Part shown: positions 1-8,285 of the stretch, one piece after another | Position numbering within the stretch: position 1 is the first letter of the stretch | Layout: each line of letters opens with the position of its first letter | Assembly: GCA_015478945.1 (NCBI GenBank) | Contig: JABUQX010002211.1 | Location: forward strand, 1-27,500 | Origin: Trachelipus rathkii | Lineage: Eukaryota > Arthropoda > Malacostraca > Isopoda > Trachelipodidae | Direction: 5' to 3' | Length of the DNA stretch: 27,500 nt | Translations under genes and position numbers: made by a program | The notes under the pieces: model-generated | What the model was told of the DNA's origin: nothing | Databases searched by the model: none | Seen by the model: only the letters and a program-made list of their open reading frames with translations

Positions 1-474
1 CAAGAGAGAAGATATTCAGATTTTAATTTCCGATTTGAACATAGATATAGTAAGAAGGGTACGAAAACTCGTTGGAAGATTTCTTATCCAGAATCATACC
101 TGATATCAGGTGAAAATAGATGAATAGAACTAACGAGCCAGAATGAACGAGACAAGAAAAACTCAATATGATAGAACACATCTAAAAGGAAATAATGTTT
201 TAAAATTTAAGAAAATTAAGAAAGGAAAGATAAAGATAAGAAAAGATAAAGGTAAGTTTAATTAATACATTAAAAATATAGATAAAACATGAAATTTTAA
301 CATTAGATACCGCAACGAATTTCAAGAGAACAAAAGAAGGCAGTCGAAATGAAGGTAAAATACGAAGAGTTACAAAAGGAAAAGGATAAAAGGTTTGAAA
401 TTCTTTAGAAATATGATTTATATAAAGATAAAGAATATAAGATATGGTTACCAAATCTTTGAATATAGCCATTG

Positions 475-615
475 ATATGACCCACTCTATTCAAGGTCAT
501 AGTGGAACTGAAAGAATCTAGAGAAACTAAAAGAAGATATTCACTTTCAATTTAGAAAAATGTTAGAAGATTTTGTAGAGCTGTCATACGTGTCAAGAGC
601 GAAGGTTTAAGCTTA
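475..615 (+). pseudogene. Integrase HHCC zinc-binding domain remnant (Gypsy)
   Basis: Around 481-515 the translation reads HSIQGHSGTERI, which fits the paired histidines of the integrase zinc-binding domain (H-x(n)-GHxG). About 30 codons later, at 582-615, it reads CHTCQERRFKLKRHHK, the CxxC half, ending at a TAA. Between them a frameshift and stops break the frame. In this family the HHCC module stabilises the integrase multimer. The spacing is normal, so this is a degraded but otherwise collinear domain rather than a chance match. Confidence 0.78.
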
Positions 616-653
616 AAAGGCACCATAAATAACATATCTTTAGCAGAACAACA

Positions 654-1141
654 TTCAAAAGATTGCTAGGACTACTGGGTCCATTAACCAATCATCGGAA
701 GGGAAATAAATATATACTCGTCTTTAATCAATTAACAAGATATGTAGAATTAGTAGCATTAAAATCGAGGATAGTGATAAAATAGTAGATGTTTTTATAG
801 ATAAGAATAGTAGTATGTCACGTACCAGATACAATATTCTGGCACAATCGCACTTGGATTCGTAGGAAACTACATGAATAGGTATAATGCAGAAAGTCTT
901 AGATTAAAAGGTAGAAAATAAGTAGCTCAGCAATGCAATGGGTTTGTCGAAAACAATAGAATATAGCGAACTTTCTGAGATGTTACGGACATCAAAGATA
1001 ATCAGCGCATTGGGACATATTTACTTTGGCCAGCAGCTCAGTAGTAATAATACATACATAACGGGTGCATTAAAAGATCCTTTTTTTGCTCTATGGTACA
1101 CTAAGCGTATGCCGATAGATATCACTCTCATGAGGCCTTAA
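654..1141 (+). pseudogene. Integrase catalytic core remnant (Gypsy)
   Basis: From 654 one frame runs through FKRLLGLLGPL and then GNKYILVFNQLTRYVELVAL to about 763. This is the characteristic start of a Ty3/Gypsy integrase core. The catalytic aspartate usually found near the GPL motif and the one in the F-D-x-x-T/S-R-Y-V-E region are not kept; the second position is occupied by N-Q. After an unreadable stretch, 968-1100 gives LRTSKIISALGHIYFGQQ and ALKDPFFALWY, matching the region around the last catalytic glutamate (the HPQxNGxxER area), again without the glutamate. All three residues of the DDE triad therefore appear lost or unreadable. Confidence 0.75.
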
Positions 1142-1290
1142 TAAACAAAGATCCTAAAGCCTTATAACACGCGGAGGATGATAAGATAGAAAAATTGTAT
1201 GAAAGAATTAAGGAGATAAGAAGGCAAGCCAGAGTAACATTAGAAAAAGAAGTTAAAAAGTATTCAACTCAAAGCAGCAAAAAGGCACAT

Positions 1291-1400
1291 AAAGATAGGA
1301 GATTTGGTATACACTCAGAGAATCAAACCACCACACCTATCACCTAAACTGTTCCGAAAATGGAGAGGTCCATTTAGAATTGAAGGTTACGGGAATGAAT
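1291..1400 (+). pseudogene. Integrase C-terminal GPY/F module remnant
   Basis: The frame starting at 1291 reads KIGDLVYTQRIKPP, then HLSPKLFRKWRGPFRIE, with no stop to about 1400. GDLV followed about 20 residues later by KW-x-GP[YF]-x-[IV] is the signature of the GPY/F module at the C-terminus of Ty3/Gypsy and retroviral integrases, where it contributes to DNA binding and multimerisation. It is the best preserved piece of the element and the main reason for assigning it to Ty3/Gypsy rather than to Copia, BEL or a Polinton integrase. Confidence 0.85.
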
Positions 1401-1560
1401 TTTGAAAAAGTAATCACTATCTTAAGATATCCTACAACAGGCAGATATATAGGGTAATGTAGATAACTTATACAAGTAGCTAGAACACAGGAAAAGATGC
1501 GAAATTTAATAAACGAACACGCGATATAAATATATCCTTCAGACACAAGACAGCAAATTA

Positions 1561-2121
1561 ATGGTTAAGCTTAAGAAAAGAAGGAAACAAAATAATATAA
1601 TAAGTGATGATGATGAAGATAGTGATGATGATGAAAGTGTCTAGAGTAATTTATCTGAGAACACTCAAAACTATATAGATATAATGAGGATCAAATTTAC
1701 GTGGAAGAGGCACTGAAGCTGTAGCTCGACGCATCGCGTCGCGAATCACGCTAGCAGAATCTGCGAAAGAAAGTGATAAGACGACGCTACAGTTGACCAG
1801 ATGAACTAATATTCGGAAGAACAGAGGAAATGTTCGGTGATGAAGAACAAGCGATAGCATTACCAGTATCACAACCGGTAGATGTACCTACACGTAGAAC
1901 TAGAGGTAAGGAAAAGGATTTATCATATAGACCGAAACATCAGTATACATGACAGAAAGATCACCTGTTCAAACGAGACAGTCAACATCTCGAACCGAGA
2001 GAATGGATCATACAGCACGAATTGCCAGATAAACCACCAGATTTACCTCCAAGGAGATCATCAGATCTACGTCAGATATACTCAACAGCCAGAATCTGCG
2101 AAGAAGTAGATTCACAGCAAT
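1561..2121 (+). pseudogene. Low-complexity C-terminal tail after integrase, frameshifted
   Basis: An ATG at 1561 opens 27 basic then acidic codons (MVKLKKRRKQ, then SDDDEDSDDDES) before a TAG. A second readable stretch starts near 1806 and moves between frames. It includes FGDEEQAIALPVSQPVDVP and, near 2032-2121, a proline/arginine-rich segment (PDKPPDLPPRRSSDL) ending at TAA. Long charged and proline-rich tails after the GPF module occur in several Gypsy lineages, but they could also be the start of a separate third ORF. I recognise no domain. The sequence then turns AT-rich at about 2215. Confidence 0.45.
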
Positions 2122-2214
2122 AAGAAGGTTACTGCGATAAATGATCAGTCAAGCAGTCAACTGCTATCTCGCTACACAGTGAAACTGAAAAAGGAATCTT
2201 AAAATGAAAGATGT

Positions 2215-2480
2215 AGAATTTTTATTTATTTGTATGTACATTTGATTAAAATATGGTGTAATAATAAATTTTATAATAAAAATATTGTTCTATTGATTTT
2301 CTTTTATATACTAGTAACCTTTAATTTTAGTTGTTTAGGTACTTGATTAAACCAAAAGCATACTGAACTTTATAATTTTATTCATTTTTTAATATTAATT
2401 TTAAGTATGTTTCAACAGAATATTCTAACCAGCAGTTTAAGATTTTATTTTTTTTTTCTTGTAATTAAAATTCATTTTTA
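2215..2480. other. AT-rich non-coding spacer
   Basis: Very AT-rich sequence with many short A and T runs and no readable protein motif. It separates the Gypsy integrase tail from the coding-like remnants that start near 2490. No splice sites, repeats or RNA genes are evident. Confidence 0.5.
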
Positions 2481-3289
2481 GTAAAAGGATGGAATAGTTG
2501 ATAACTATTACAAAGCCAGAAGATTGTCGAGCACTCTCTTGGCGTATTCAAAGTGGAGTTTTGACGACATTAAGTAGTATAGAACGATCTGAAGAAACTT
2601 GAACGAGAATTAGTAGGAGAACAGGCATCAAGAAGAAACCTATGAAAGAATTGTGATACCTGCCAGATACTGATAGGAATGAAACAGTGATATCTAGTCA
2701 GCGTAGTTTCTTATATGCAATTCCTAAGATATTAAAAACTTGTTCAGTTTGATAAAAATTCTGAAACAAGGTATAATATAATGATGGGATTAATCTATAC
2801 AAGGTTCCATAATATCTTATTCCATATAAGGCATACCAGGTGACTGTTAGTAGATTTCTGTTTGATAACCGTCATTGTTTTGATCTCCTGATATTAAGGA
2901 TAGATGATTCCACCAGAATTAAAGAACATTTAAGAAATAACCATGAAGATTTCGCAAGAGTACAAATATTTAGATGATTATGTACCAGGTGAATACAACG
3001 GACAGGCCTAGCAGATTTTTTAATTAGAAGAATTCGATTATGTCACATACATATCTCTGGATTAAGACGAATATTCTTACACAGATACGCGTATCATACG
3101 ACCTGAAGAAGTAGATGGAAGAAAGCTATGGTAATTATAGCACAAGACTATAATGAGGAAAACAGCAACGCTATTATGACTCTCATACTAGATCCAATTT
3201 GTACTATATACTAAAGTCACCATGATCGAAGAATTTCCTCAACTCTTGTCTTATAAGCGATTAGACAAAGAAATTATATAATTCTTAAG

Positions 3290-3493
3290 ATGGTGATGAA
3301 ATGCAGACATTATGCAATTTTGCTCGAATCCTTTAAAGCTTATTTTGCACATCCTGAATGTGAACATATAGGTGAGAAAGTTACTGAGGTTTTTAGTGAT
3401 ATTTTAGAGGTAATTTTAGAGAAAATAACTTTGGAGATAGGTTATCTGTTAAATTATGAGACTTTAACGGATATTATTGGCCAGATAAAATAA
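3290..3493 (+). pseudogene. 67-codon open frame, unknown, in post-pol region
   Basis: The frame starts with ATG at 3290 and ends with TAA. It encodes a small acidic protein with cysteines and histidines near the N-terminus (MKCRHYAILLESF, then FAHPECEHIGEKV) and a leucine/isoleucine-rich helical second half. Composition looks protein-like rather than like translated AT filler. It sits inside the unassigned coding-like block, about 40 bases before another short open frame (3536-3688). I do not recognise a family. It is most likely a surviving piece of a longer broken ORF, because upstream sequence in other frames also looks coding. Confidence 0.3.
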
Positions 3494-3535
3494 TTCTAAC
3501 AACGAAATATAAATAAGCCCCAAATTTTGATATAA

Positions 3536-3688
3536 ATGTTAACTCTGGAAGCATTCATTAAAAGAAGATATAGACAGCACGATGATAAAAATATAGTAAA
3601 TGTACAAAAGATATGTAAACGTCATAAAACTCTCTATGAATGTGTAATCAAGCATGGACACATTCGAATCGTGTTTGACATACCATGA
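3536..3688 (+). pseudogene. 50-codon open frame, unknown, basic
   Basis: ATG at 3536 to TGA at 3686-3688. The product is basic (KRRYRQHDDKN near the N-terminus, QKICKRHKTLYECVIKHGH in the middle) and contains two cysteines and several histidines. It follows the 3290-3493 frame closely and probably belonged to the same lost protein. No function can be assigned, and the length alone is only weakly significant in this sequence. Confidence 0.25.
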
Positions 3689-4019
3689 ACAGCTAAATAT
3701 ATATACTTTAGTAAAATTGATGTTTTGAAGCTGAAATATGAACTGTTACTTCATCATAAGCAACCCAGAGATTATAGGCAATAATGGTACGAATAAAAGG
3801 GAACATTAAACAATATTCACGTTCTTTAGCCGTACAATACTTAGTAGGACAACAATTTCTTACAGCTAAAAGGTCCAACTCTCTCTATCGAATTACAATT
3901 AGGAGCGTAGTTATATAAATGGAGAAGAGAATTACTGTTACACTAGATTGTACACACTGAAACGTTTCTCAATAGAGTAGGAAGACTATAACCTTACAAT
4001 TGATTGATTAGAAGATAAC

Positions 4020-4670
4020 ACTAATTGATTTTATTTTTTTTTTGAGATTTTTAATACTAATCTTAATTAATTTTAATTTTTTTTTTTGAACTTTTTGAAT
4101 ACCTAACCAAAGAATTTTAGGAGTAATCTTGATTAATATTTATGTTAAATACTTACTAGTATTTAACTAATGTGTATAATTAATATATTTAATAAGTGTT
4201 TACTAAATATTAATTTTACTTTATAATGGTTATATATATATATTTAATATTTCCCAAATATATTTTTTTGTTTGACCAAAGTTAATAAAATATTAGTTGC
4301 TAATCCCAAAGATTTTATTTTGAATTTTTTATGATTTTCAGTTACTATTTCAATTTTTTTTTATTTTCATATATGATTCTATATGACTCTTTTAACAGCA
4401 AATACATAGTACGCATTCTATATCATTTACATTTACATGGTAATTGACATTACATTTGTTCAAACACTTACAAATTTTATGAACTTTTAACATTTTCAAA
4501 CATTAAATTTTTTTTTGAACTTTACAATTAATTGTATCATTTCCAAAGCATTACATTCTATAACCTACTCACAGTTCACATACTTTTAGATTTTTTTTGA
4601 ATTGCCATACTGCCGAATATATTTATCTTTCCAGTTACTGGCAATTGAAATTATTGGGATAATACTGAGA
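4020..4670. other. AT-rich spacer with T-runs
   Basis: Extremely AT-rich sequence with many runs of 7-10 T and a short AT repeat near 4230. The phrase tttttttgaactttt and variants recur (for example near 4081 and 4509), suggesting a diverged low-copy repeat. No coding signal or RNA gene is seen. Confidence 0.45.
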
Positions 4671-4683
4671 GATACAACTAGAA

Positions 4684-4845
4684 ATGAGACAAAAAAGAAG
4701 ACCTTGTAAACGATTATCAAATGAAGAATTCATGATAATTTTGCATCAAATGCATCAGATGTTTCCACACTCAGTATCGATCACAATACTGAGCGATCAA
4801 CCACTTAATGGAATTGTACAATTCATACCAGCATCGAAGGTTTAA
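4684..4845 (+). pseudogene. 53-codon open frame, unknown
   Basis: ATG at 4684, TAA at 4843-4845. The product begins basic (MRQKRRPCKRLSNEEF) and continues with a methionine/histidine-rich helix and a hydrophobic end (NGIVQFIPASKV). It stands out because AT-rich spacers lie on both sides and the composition resembles real protein. The last codons, aag followed by gtttaa, could also be an exon end with a splice donor, in which case the stop would be intronic; nothing nearby proves this. It lies about 155 bases before the polypurine tract, so it could be the end of a third ORF of the Gypsy element. Confidence 0.3.
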
Positions 4846-5000
4846 TGATTTTTGTATTAACAATAATACTTGCTAAATTTGATTAGTTCATTTTACATTA
4901 CTTTACTAGTACAAACTTAGAAATTTTTTGATCATTTTCGTAAAAATTTTTTTTTGATTCATTGTTAACTTACTTTATAAATTTTAATTTTAAAATTTTT

Positions 5001-5010
5001 AAAGGGGGGG
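5001..5010 (+). promoter_or_regulatory. Candidate polypurine tract of the LTR element
   Basis: The sequence aaaggggggg stands alone in an AT-rich region and has the form of a polypurine tract, the RNase H-resistant primer for plus-strand synthesis that sits just before a 3' LTR. It lies about 3.6 kb after the integrase GPF module on the same strand. The following sequence begins cagtct rather than a canonical TG, so the LTR boundary is uncertain. Confidence 0.4.
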
Positions 5011-5470
5011 CAGTCTGAAAAGTCCGATTGCTTAATTGAAAACCCAACAGGATATAGAAATCCCATAAAAGAATTAAAATAATAATTAGTTAATGATATT
5101 TGTAATTATTTGGAAAAACCCATTATATGTACTCTAATTATTTATTATATAATATCTCACTGAACTTAATAATTTCATTAACCACTTCACGCCACCCACA
5201 CCTATTCACGACCACACACCATATCTAACGGTTCCCAACCGGGATACCCACTTGCGCATAGGAATTTTCATTAGATTTTCTTTTGCATAAAAGTTGATAT
5301 TTCGTAACAATTTACAGGATGCCCATCCTGTTGCTAAATCAAAAATAAGATTTCGATAAACATCTAATAGATATATAAGGAAGGGATCAGGAGCTAGAGC
5401 TCATTATGCCGACAACCTCAACTACTATACAAAAGAAAAAAAGCGAGTTTAATTCTATCAGTGAAATGAA
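5011..5470 (+). mobile_element. Possible 3' LTR U3 region
   Basis: This less AT-biased stretch follows the polypurine tract. It contains a TATA box (tatataa, 5372-5378) followed about 25-30 bases later by gctcattatgcc, which could hold a start site. That layout suits the U3/R part of an LTR. I could not align it with the other LTR-like segment (7060-7725), so the two are either unrelated or too diverged. An alternative is ordinary unique sequence with a chance TATA. Confidence 0.3.
5372..5378 (+). promoter_or_regulatory. TATA-box-like motif
   Basis: Tatataa is followed by a purine-rich, GC-containing stretch (ggaagggatcaggagctaga), a contrast to surrounding AT sequence that resembles a core promoter. 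It would be the LTR promoter if 5011-5470 is U3. Confidence 0.25.
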
Positions 5471-5480
5471 AGCGAATTAA

Positions 5481-5927
5481 AAATAACTTAGAAAAAAAAT
5501 TCGGAATAATTTTAACTTAGAAAAATTTTGAAACAAAATTAACTCAGAAAATTTTCGGATTAAAATTAACTCAGAAATTTTTTTGAAATAAAATTACTTA
5601 GAATTTTCAAAATAAAATAACTTAGAAATTAATAAAGATAAAATTAACTCAGAAAATTTTTTGAAATAAAATTAACTTAGAAAAGTGTTTTCAAATAAAT
5701 TAACTTAGAAATTTTCCACACATCACACATTCACTTGAAAATTTTTGTAATACATTTAACTTAGAAATATTTTTTGAAAAAATTAACTTAGAAATATTTC
5801 AAAACTTAGAAAAATTTTCAAATAAAATTTTAGAAATTTTCTGAATAATTTTGAACTTAGGAAAATTTTCTAATAAAATAACTTAGTAAAATTTTACAAG
5901 ATTTTATTTTAACTTAGAAATTTTCGT
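5481..5927. repeat. AT-rich minisatellite, unit about 26-32 bp
   Basis: About sixteen diverged copies of a unit built on ttaacttagaaaattttt followed by gaataaaa run head to tail. The core aacttagaa (variants aactcagaa, aacttaggaa) recurs every 25-35 bases. The array is interrupted once near 5717-5745 by a stretch with cacacatcacac. The nine bases aaagcgaat occur immediately before (5469-5477) and immediately after (5928-5936) the array. Copies vary by substitutions and small indels, so the array is old. Confidence 0.85.
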
Positions 5928-5939
5928 AAAGCGAATCAA

Positions 5940-6240
5940 CGCGATTTCAGAATTAAATTTTAAGACCAATTTTAAATAATTTTTTTTAAATTATTTTAAA
6001 TATTACTTTAAAATAAATTCCGTCCCCAACATATTAACTTTACATATTTTTGGTAATGTAAGTAGACGATGATGCAGTTTGATTTTTATTATTATTTGAA
6101 AACTTTTAATTCAAAGTTCTAATTTTTTATTTTCAAATTTTTATAATTTATTTAACTTCAAAACTTTTTGAGATAAAAATATTAATATTTATTTTATTAT
6201 TAAAAATTTTATTGTTGTAAATTTCGAAGCCATTTTAGTT
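5940..6240. other. AT-rich anonymous sequence
   Basis: AT-rich stretch with aattttaaa-type words and a short GC-containing insert near 6018-6075 (ccgtccccaac; gtaagtagacgatgatgc). No ORF, repeat family or RNA gene is recognised. Confidence 0.4.
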
Positions 6241-6244
6241 TTCA

Positions 6245-6405
6245 TAACAATTAACTTCGAAATAAATAATAATGGAATAAATAATAATCATAAAATAGTA
6301 TTAATAATATATTAATAATAATATAATTAATAATAATAATAATAATATAATAATATATAATAATATATAATATAATAATAATAATATAATATTATTTAAT
6401 AATGA
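6245..6405. repeat. (AAT)n/(AATAT)n microsatellite
   Basis: Imperfect aat and ataat repeats for about 160 bases, purest near 6310-6390. Confidence 0.85.
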
Positions 6406-6409
6406 ATTA

Positions 6410-6640
6410 GGAAAGTGGAATTCATACGAACGATTCTAGACATTAGTAATACGTCATTTTTAGCATCACAGGATATTCGTACCTACGTCATTTATTATGG
6501 ACATTATATGAAGAAAAATATATTTAATACTAAATTACATGACTATGTGTGAACCAGGTGACTGGGCGTAAAAAGGATATATTTTACGTGTGTGCCAGGG
6601 AACACACAAATTATGTACATTTATGTGTAACGCGAGACTA
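6410..6640. promoter_or_regulatory. Unique island with paired TACGTCATTT motifs
   Basis: This is a non-repetitive island between microsatellites. TACGTCATTT occurs twice in the same orientation, at 6450-6459 and 6484-6493 (start to start 34 bases), each resembling a cAMP-response/ATF half-site context. Further on, gaaccaggtgactgggcg and gtgtgtgccagggaacacaca add GC-rich words. Such paired sites are common in promoters, including LTR U3 regions, but no TATA box or start follows convincingly because the sequence then enters an AT microsatellite. The regulatory role is inference. Confidence 0.3.
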
Positions 6641-6674
6641 AAAAAATTACATATTTTTTTTGCATATCACATAA

Positions 6675-6812
6675 ACTATAATATATATATATATTAATAT
6701 ATAACTACCTAAAAAAAACATTTGTGATATATATATATATGATTATGTATATATATATATAGGTATAAAAATATATGTTATAGATTATATTATATTATAT
6801 ATATATATTATT

Positions 6813-6887
<75 letters not shown>

Positions 6888-6890
6888 GTG

Positions 6891-6933
<43 letters not shown>

Positions 6934-7057
6934 CATATATATATATATATATATATAATATATATATTTATAATTATATATATATATATATATATGATAT
7001 GTATATATATGTTTGGTAACAAATATATATATATATAGAATATATATATATATATCA
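6675..7057. repeat. (AT)n microsatellite block
   Basis: Long, interrupted AT dinucleotide repeat, purest near 6824-6878 and 6895-6921. Interruptions such as aactacctaaaaaaaacatttgtg divide it. The dinucleotide composition means any open frame here is meaningless. Confidence 0.9.
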
Positions 7058-7492
7058 GTGAATTTTAAAATTACAGAAAGACTTTTAAAGTACGAGTCTG
7101 GGCTTATTATCTTATTAGTGTTAAACTTAATTATTAGCGTAAATCTTAACTTAGTTATTATCTTAAATTTAATGAACTTATCCTTATTTAATCCTTATAT
7201 TTATTTATCTTTAACTTTACTTAAGTATAAACTTTGAAATATATTACTGAACTTATTACTTAACATAACCTAACTTAATAAATAAATATATTAACATTTG
7301 CTGAAAACTTTTGAAATTGACATTTATATTACTGTGAACATTTTTGACATTTAATCTGAAGAAGTGCTAATGAATTTAATTCCTTAACTTCATAAATTAC
7401 GACAATAATCTATGTATGTAAATATAAGAATAAAGACATAAAAACTGAACCAAGTTTCATATTCATTTCTTCAAGAAGTATTCACCGCAAGG

Positions 7493-7517
7493 AATACCTA
7501 TGAGCGTGATAGGTATT
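7493..7517 (+). other. Hairpin in LTR-like segment
   Basis: Perfect 9-bp stem aatacctat / ataggtatt with loop gagcgtg. It lies in the part of the segment where R/U5 RNA would be structured. Confidence 0.6.
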
Positions 7518-7539
7518 TTTATTCATAATAGAGGCTGCA

Positions 7540-7553
7540 GTTTTAGCTAAAAC
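7540..7553. other. 14-base perfect palindrome
   Basis: Gttttagctaaaac is a perfect palindrome, 22 bases after the preceding hairpin. It could be a dimerisation-type stem or a protein site; neither is shown by the sequence. Confidence 0.5.
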
Positions 7554-7727
7554 CGCTATAAAAAAATCAGAAAACACCCTAGGGCTAAATACCCGAAAAA
7601 ATCTTCTTGAACGTCAACCACGCATCAAGAGCGGTATAACAAGCTCAAAAAGTAAGGGGTTTTGAGAAAACCTGTCGTATACAGAAAAGACCTAGAAAAT
7701 AAAGCTAAATAACGGCAGCCTATCAGT

Positions 7728-7745
7728 TGGCGCCCGAACAGGGAC
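7728..7745 (+). promoter_or_regulatory. tRNA-Lys(UUU) primer binding site, 18/18
   Basis: TGGCGCCCGAACAGGGAC is exactly complementary to the 3' end of animal tRNA-Lys(UUU), including the CCA. Retroelements use such a site to prime minus-strand cDNA synthesis, two or fewer bases after the 5' LTR. Several insect Gypsy-group elements and lentiviruses use tRNA-Lys, so the site alone does not identify the element. A perfect 18-base site in otherwise decayed sequence suggests this insertion is younger than the pol remnant at 340-2121, or that the match was kept by chance. Confidence 0.85.
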
Positions 7746-7783
7746 TTAGAAGAAACTAGGTCGATGCAGCCGTGTGAAGGCGC

Positions 7784-7837
7784 ATCTATATATATATATA
7801 TTATATATTATTATATATTAATATATAAAGATATATA

Positions 7838-7915
<78 letters not shown>

Positions 7916-7933
7916 AATACTATTATATATATA

Positions 7934-7990
<57 letters not shown>

Positions 7991-8049
7991 TTATATAATA
8001 ATATATATATTATATATATTATATATTATACTTATATATTATATATATA

Positions 8050-8080
<31 letters not shown>

Positions 8081-8082
8081 GT
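7784..8082. repeat. (AT)n microsatellite
   Basis: About 300 bases of nearly pure AT repeat with occasional tat/att phase shifts. It starts 38 bases after the primer binding site, in the leader of the LTR element. Confidence 0.95.
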
Positions 8083-8275
8083 AGTGAGAGAACTTGTCGC
8101 TGAAGCCCCGTCTGCGTTAATATATATTCCCGGGAAAGGCTATCTCTCAACGTGTTAGGGTTAAGGTTATCGTACCTCCCTAAAATTTGGTACCACATCA
8201 GCTGGTGACGGCGTAACCACAACGAGGTTACGTGTCCGTGCACCCCCTGGAGAGGGTGCTGCCCTTTCCCCCTCA
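8083..8275 (+). other. GC-rich structured island, unidentified
   Basis: A sharply GC-richer island between an AT microsatellite and an A-run. It contains two neighbouring hairpins: cgtaacc / ggttacg with loop acaacga (8212-8232), and an imperfect stem caccccct / agagggtg (8241-8258). Palindromes ggtacc and cagctg lie just upstream, and a run of pyrimidines then A9 closes the island. The A-run after a structured GC-rich body resembles a short retroposed RNA (SINE-like) or the leader of the LTR element. No tRNA A/B box is recognised and the open frames are short, so it remains unclassified. Confidence 0.45.
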
Positions 8276-8285
8276 AAAAAAAATT

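Larger units (their letters stand above)
340..2121 (+). mobile_element. Decayed Ty3/Gypsy LTR retrotransposon, 3' part of pol
   Basis: Three frames read in turn give the end of a Ty3/Gypsy polyprotein: the linker before integrase, an HHCC zinc-binding module, the start of the integrase core, the GPF module and a low-complexity tail. Stops and frameshifts interrupt every part, so this is an inactive copy. Integrase would join the cDNA to host DNA in the nucleus. The order of pieces is normal for Ty3/Gypsy, where integrase is the last domain of pol. Protease, reverse transcriptase and RNase H should lie to the left and are either outside the window or unreadable in 1-340. I see no matching 5' LTR. 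The clade within Ty3/Gypsy is undetermined; the wording of the core and GPF motif is like arthropod elements. Confidence 0.8.
2490..4010 (+). pseudogene. Unassigned coding-like remnant downstream of Gypsy integrase
   Basis: Base composition becomes less AT-biased than the flanking spacers, and short open stretches with plausible protein composition follow one another in shifting frames. Around 2962-3130 the readable parts include YKYLDDYVPGEYNG, EEFDYVTYISLD and RIIRPEEVDGRKLW. Later parts are the frames at 3290-3493 and 3536-3688 and a stretch near 3700-3960. No family is recognised. Position after integrase and before a polypurine tract is where a third ORF (envelope-like in some Gypsy elements) would lie, but I see no convincing furin site, fusion peptide or membrane anchor. 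It may equally be an unrelated insertion or a lost host exon. Confidence 0.35.
7060..7725 (+). mobile_element. Probable 5' LTR (3' portion, R-U5) of an LTR retroelement
   Basis: The segment ends in tatca and is followed after two bases by a perfect tRNA-Lys primer binding site. That places the end of a 5' LTR at about 7725, with the usual CA terminus. The left end is hidden by the AT microsatellite. Inside are an AATAAA signal (7698-7703), a second AATAAA near 7431, a TATA-like tataaaa (7557), a 9-bp hairpin (7493-7517) and a 14-base palindrome (7540-7553). Structured R/U5 regions are usual in LTRs. No gag follows: an AT microsatellite starts about 40 bases after the primer site. It is either a truncated element or one whose internal region was lost. 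Confidence 0.55.

Noticed and set aside
200..472. Minus-strand 90-codon hydrophobic frame, possibly a membrane protein
   Set aside because: It is antisense to lysine-rich plus-strand text leading into the integrase linker (EELQKEKDKRFEI); the apparent hydrophobicity comes from the complement of A-rich codons.
340..1400. Polinton/Maverick integrase
   Set aside because: Polintons use a related integrase, but the GDLV...KW-x-GPF module right after the core is typical of Ty3/Gypsy, and no Polinton polymerase, protease or capsid text is seen.
1651..1872. Minus-strand 73-codon frame
   Set aside because: Antisense to the Gypsy tail region, with no recognisable motif.
5481..5927. CRISPR-like array
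   Set aside because: Units are contiguous and diverged with no regular unique spacers; the genome is eukaryotic.
7728..7745. Primer site identical to that of lentiviruses, suggesting an endogenous lentivirus
   Set aside because: The site is fixed by the tRNA-Lys(UUU) sequence, which is the same across animals; no lentiviral gag, pol or env sequence is present, and insect Gypsy-group elements also use tRNA-Lys.
8083..8275. tRNA-derived SINE
   Set aside because: No A box or B box (ggttcgannc) could be found on either strand; kept only as an unidentified structured island.
7764..8276. Open frames rich in YIYIYI over the AT tract, and a minus-strand frame ending in it
   Set aside because: They translate an (AT)n microsatellite; composition is dictated by the repeat. 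The non-repeat parts show no protein motif.
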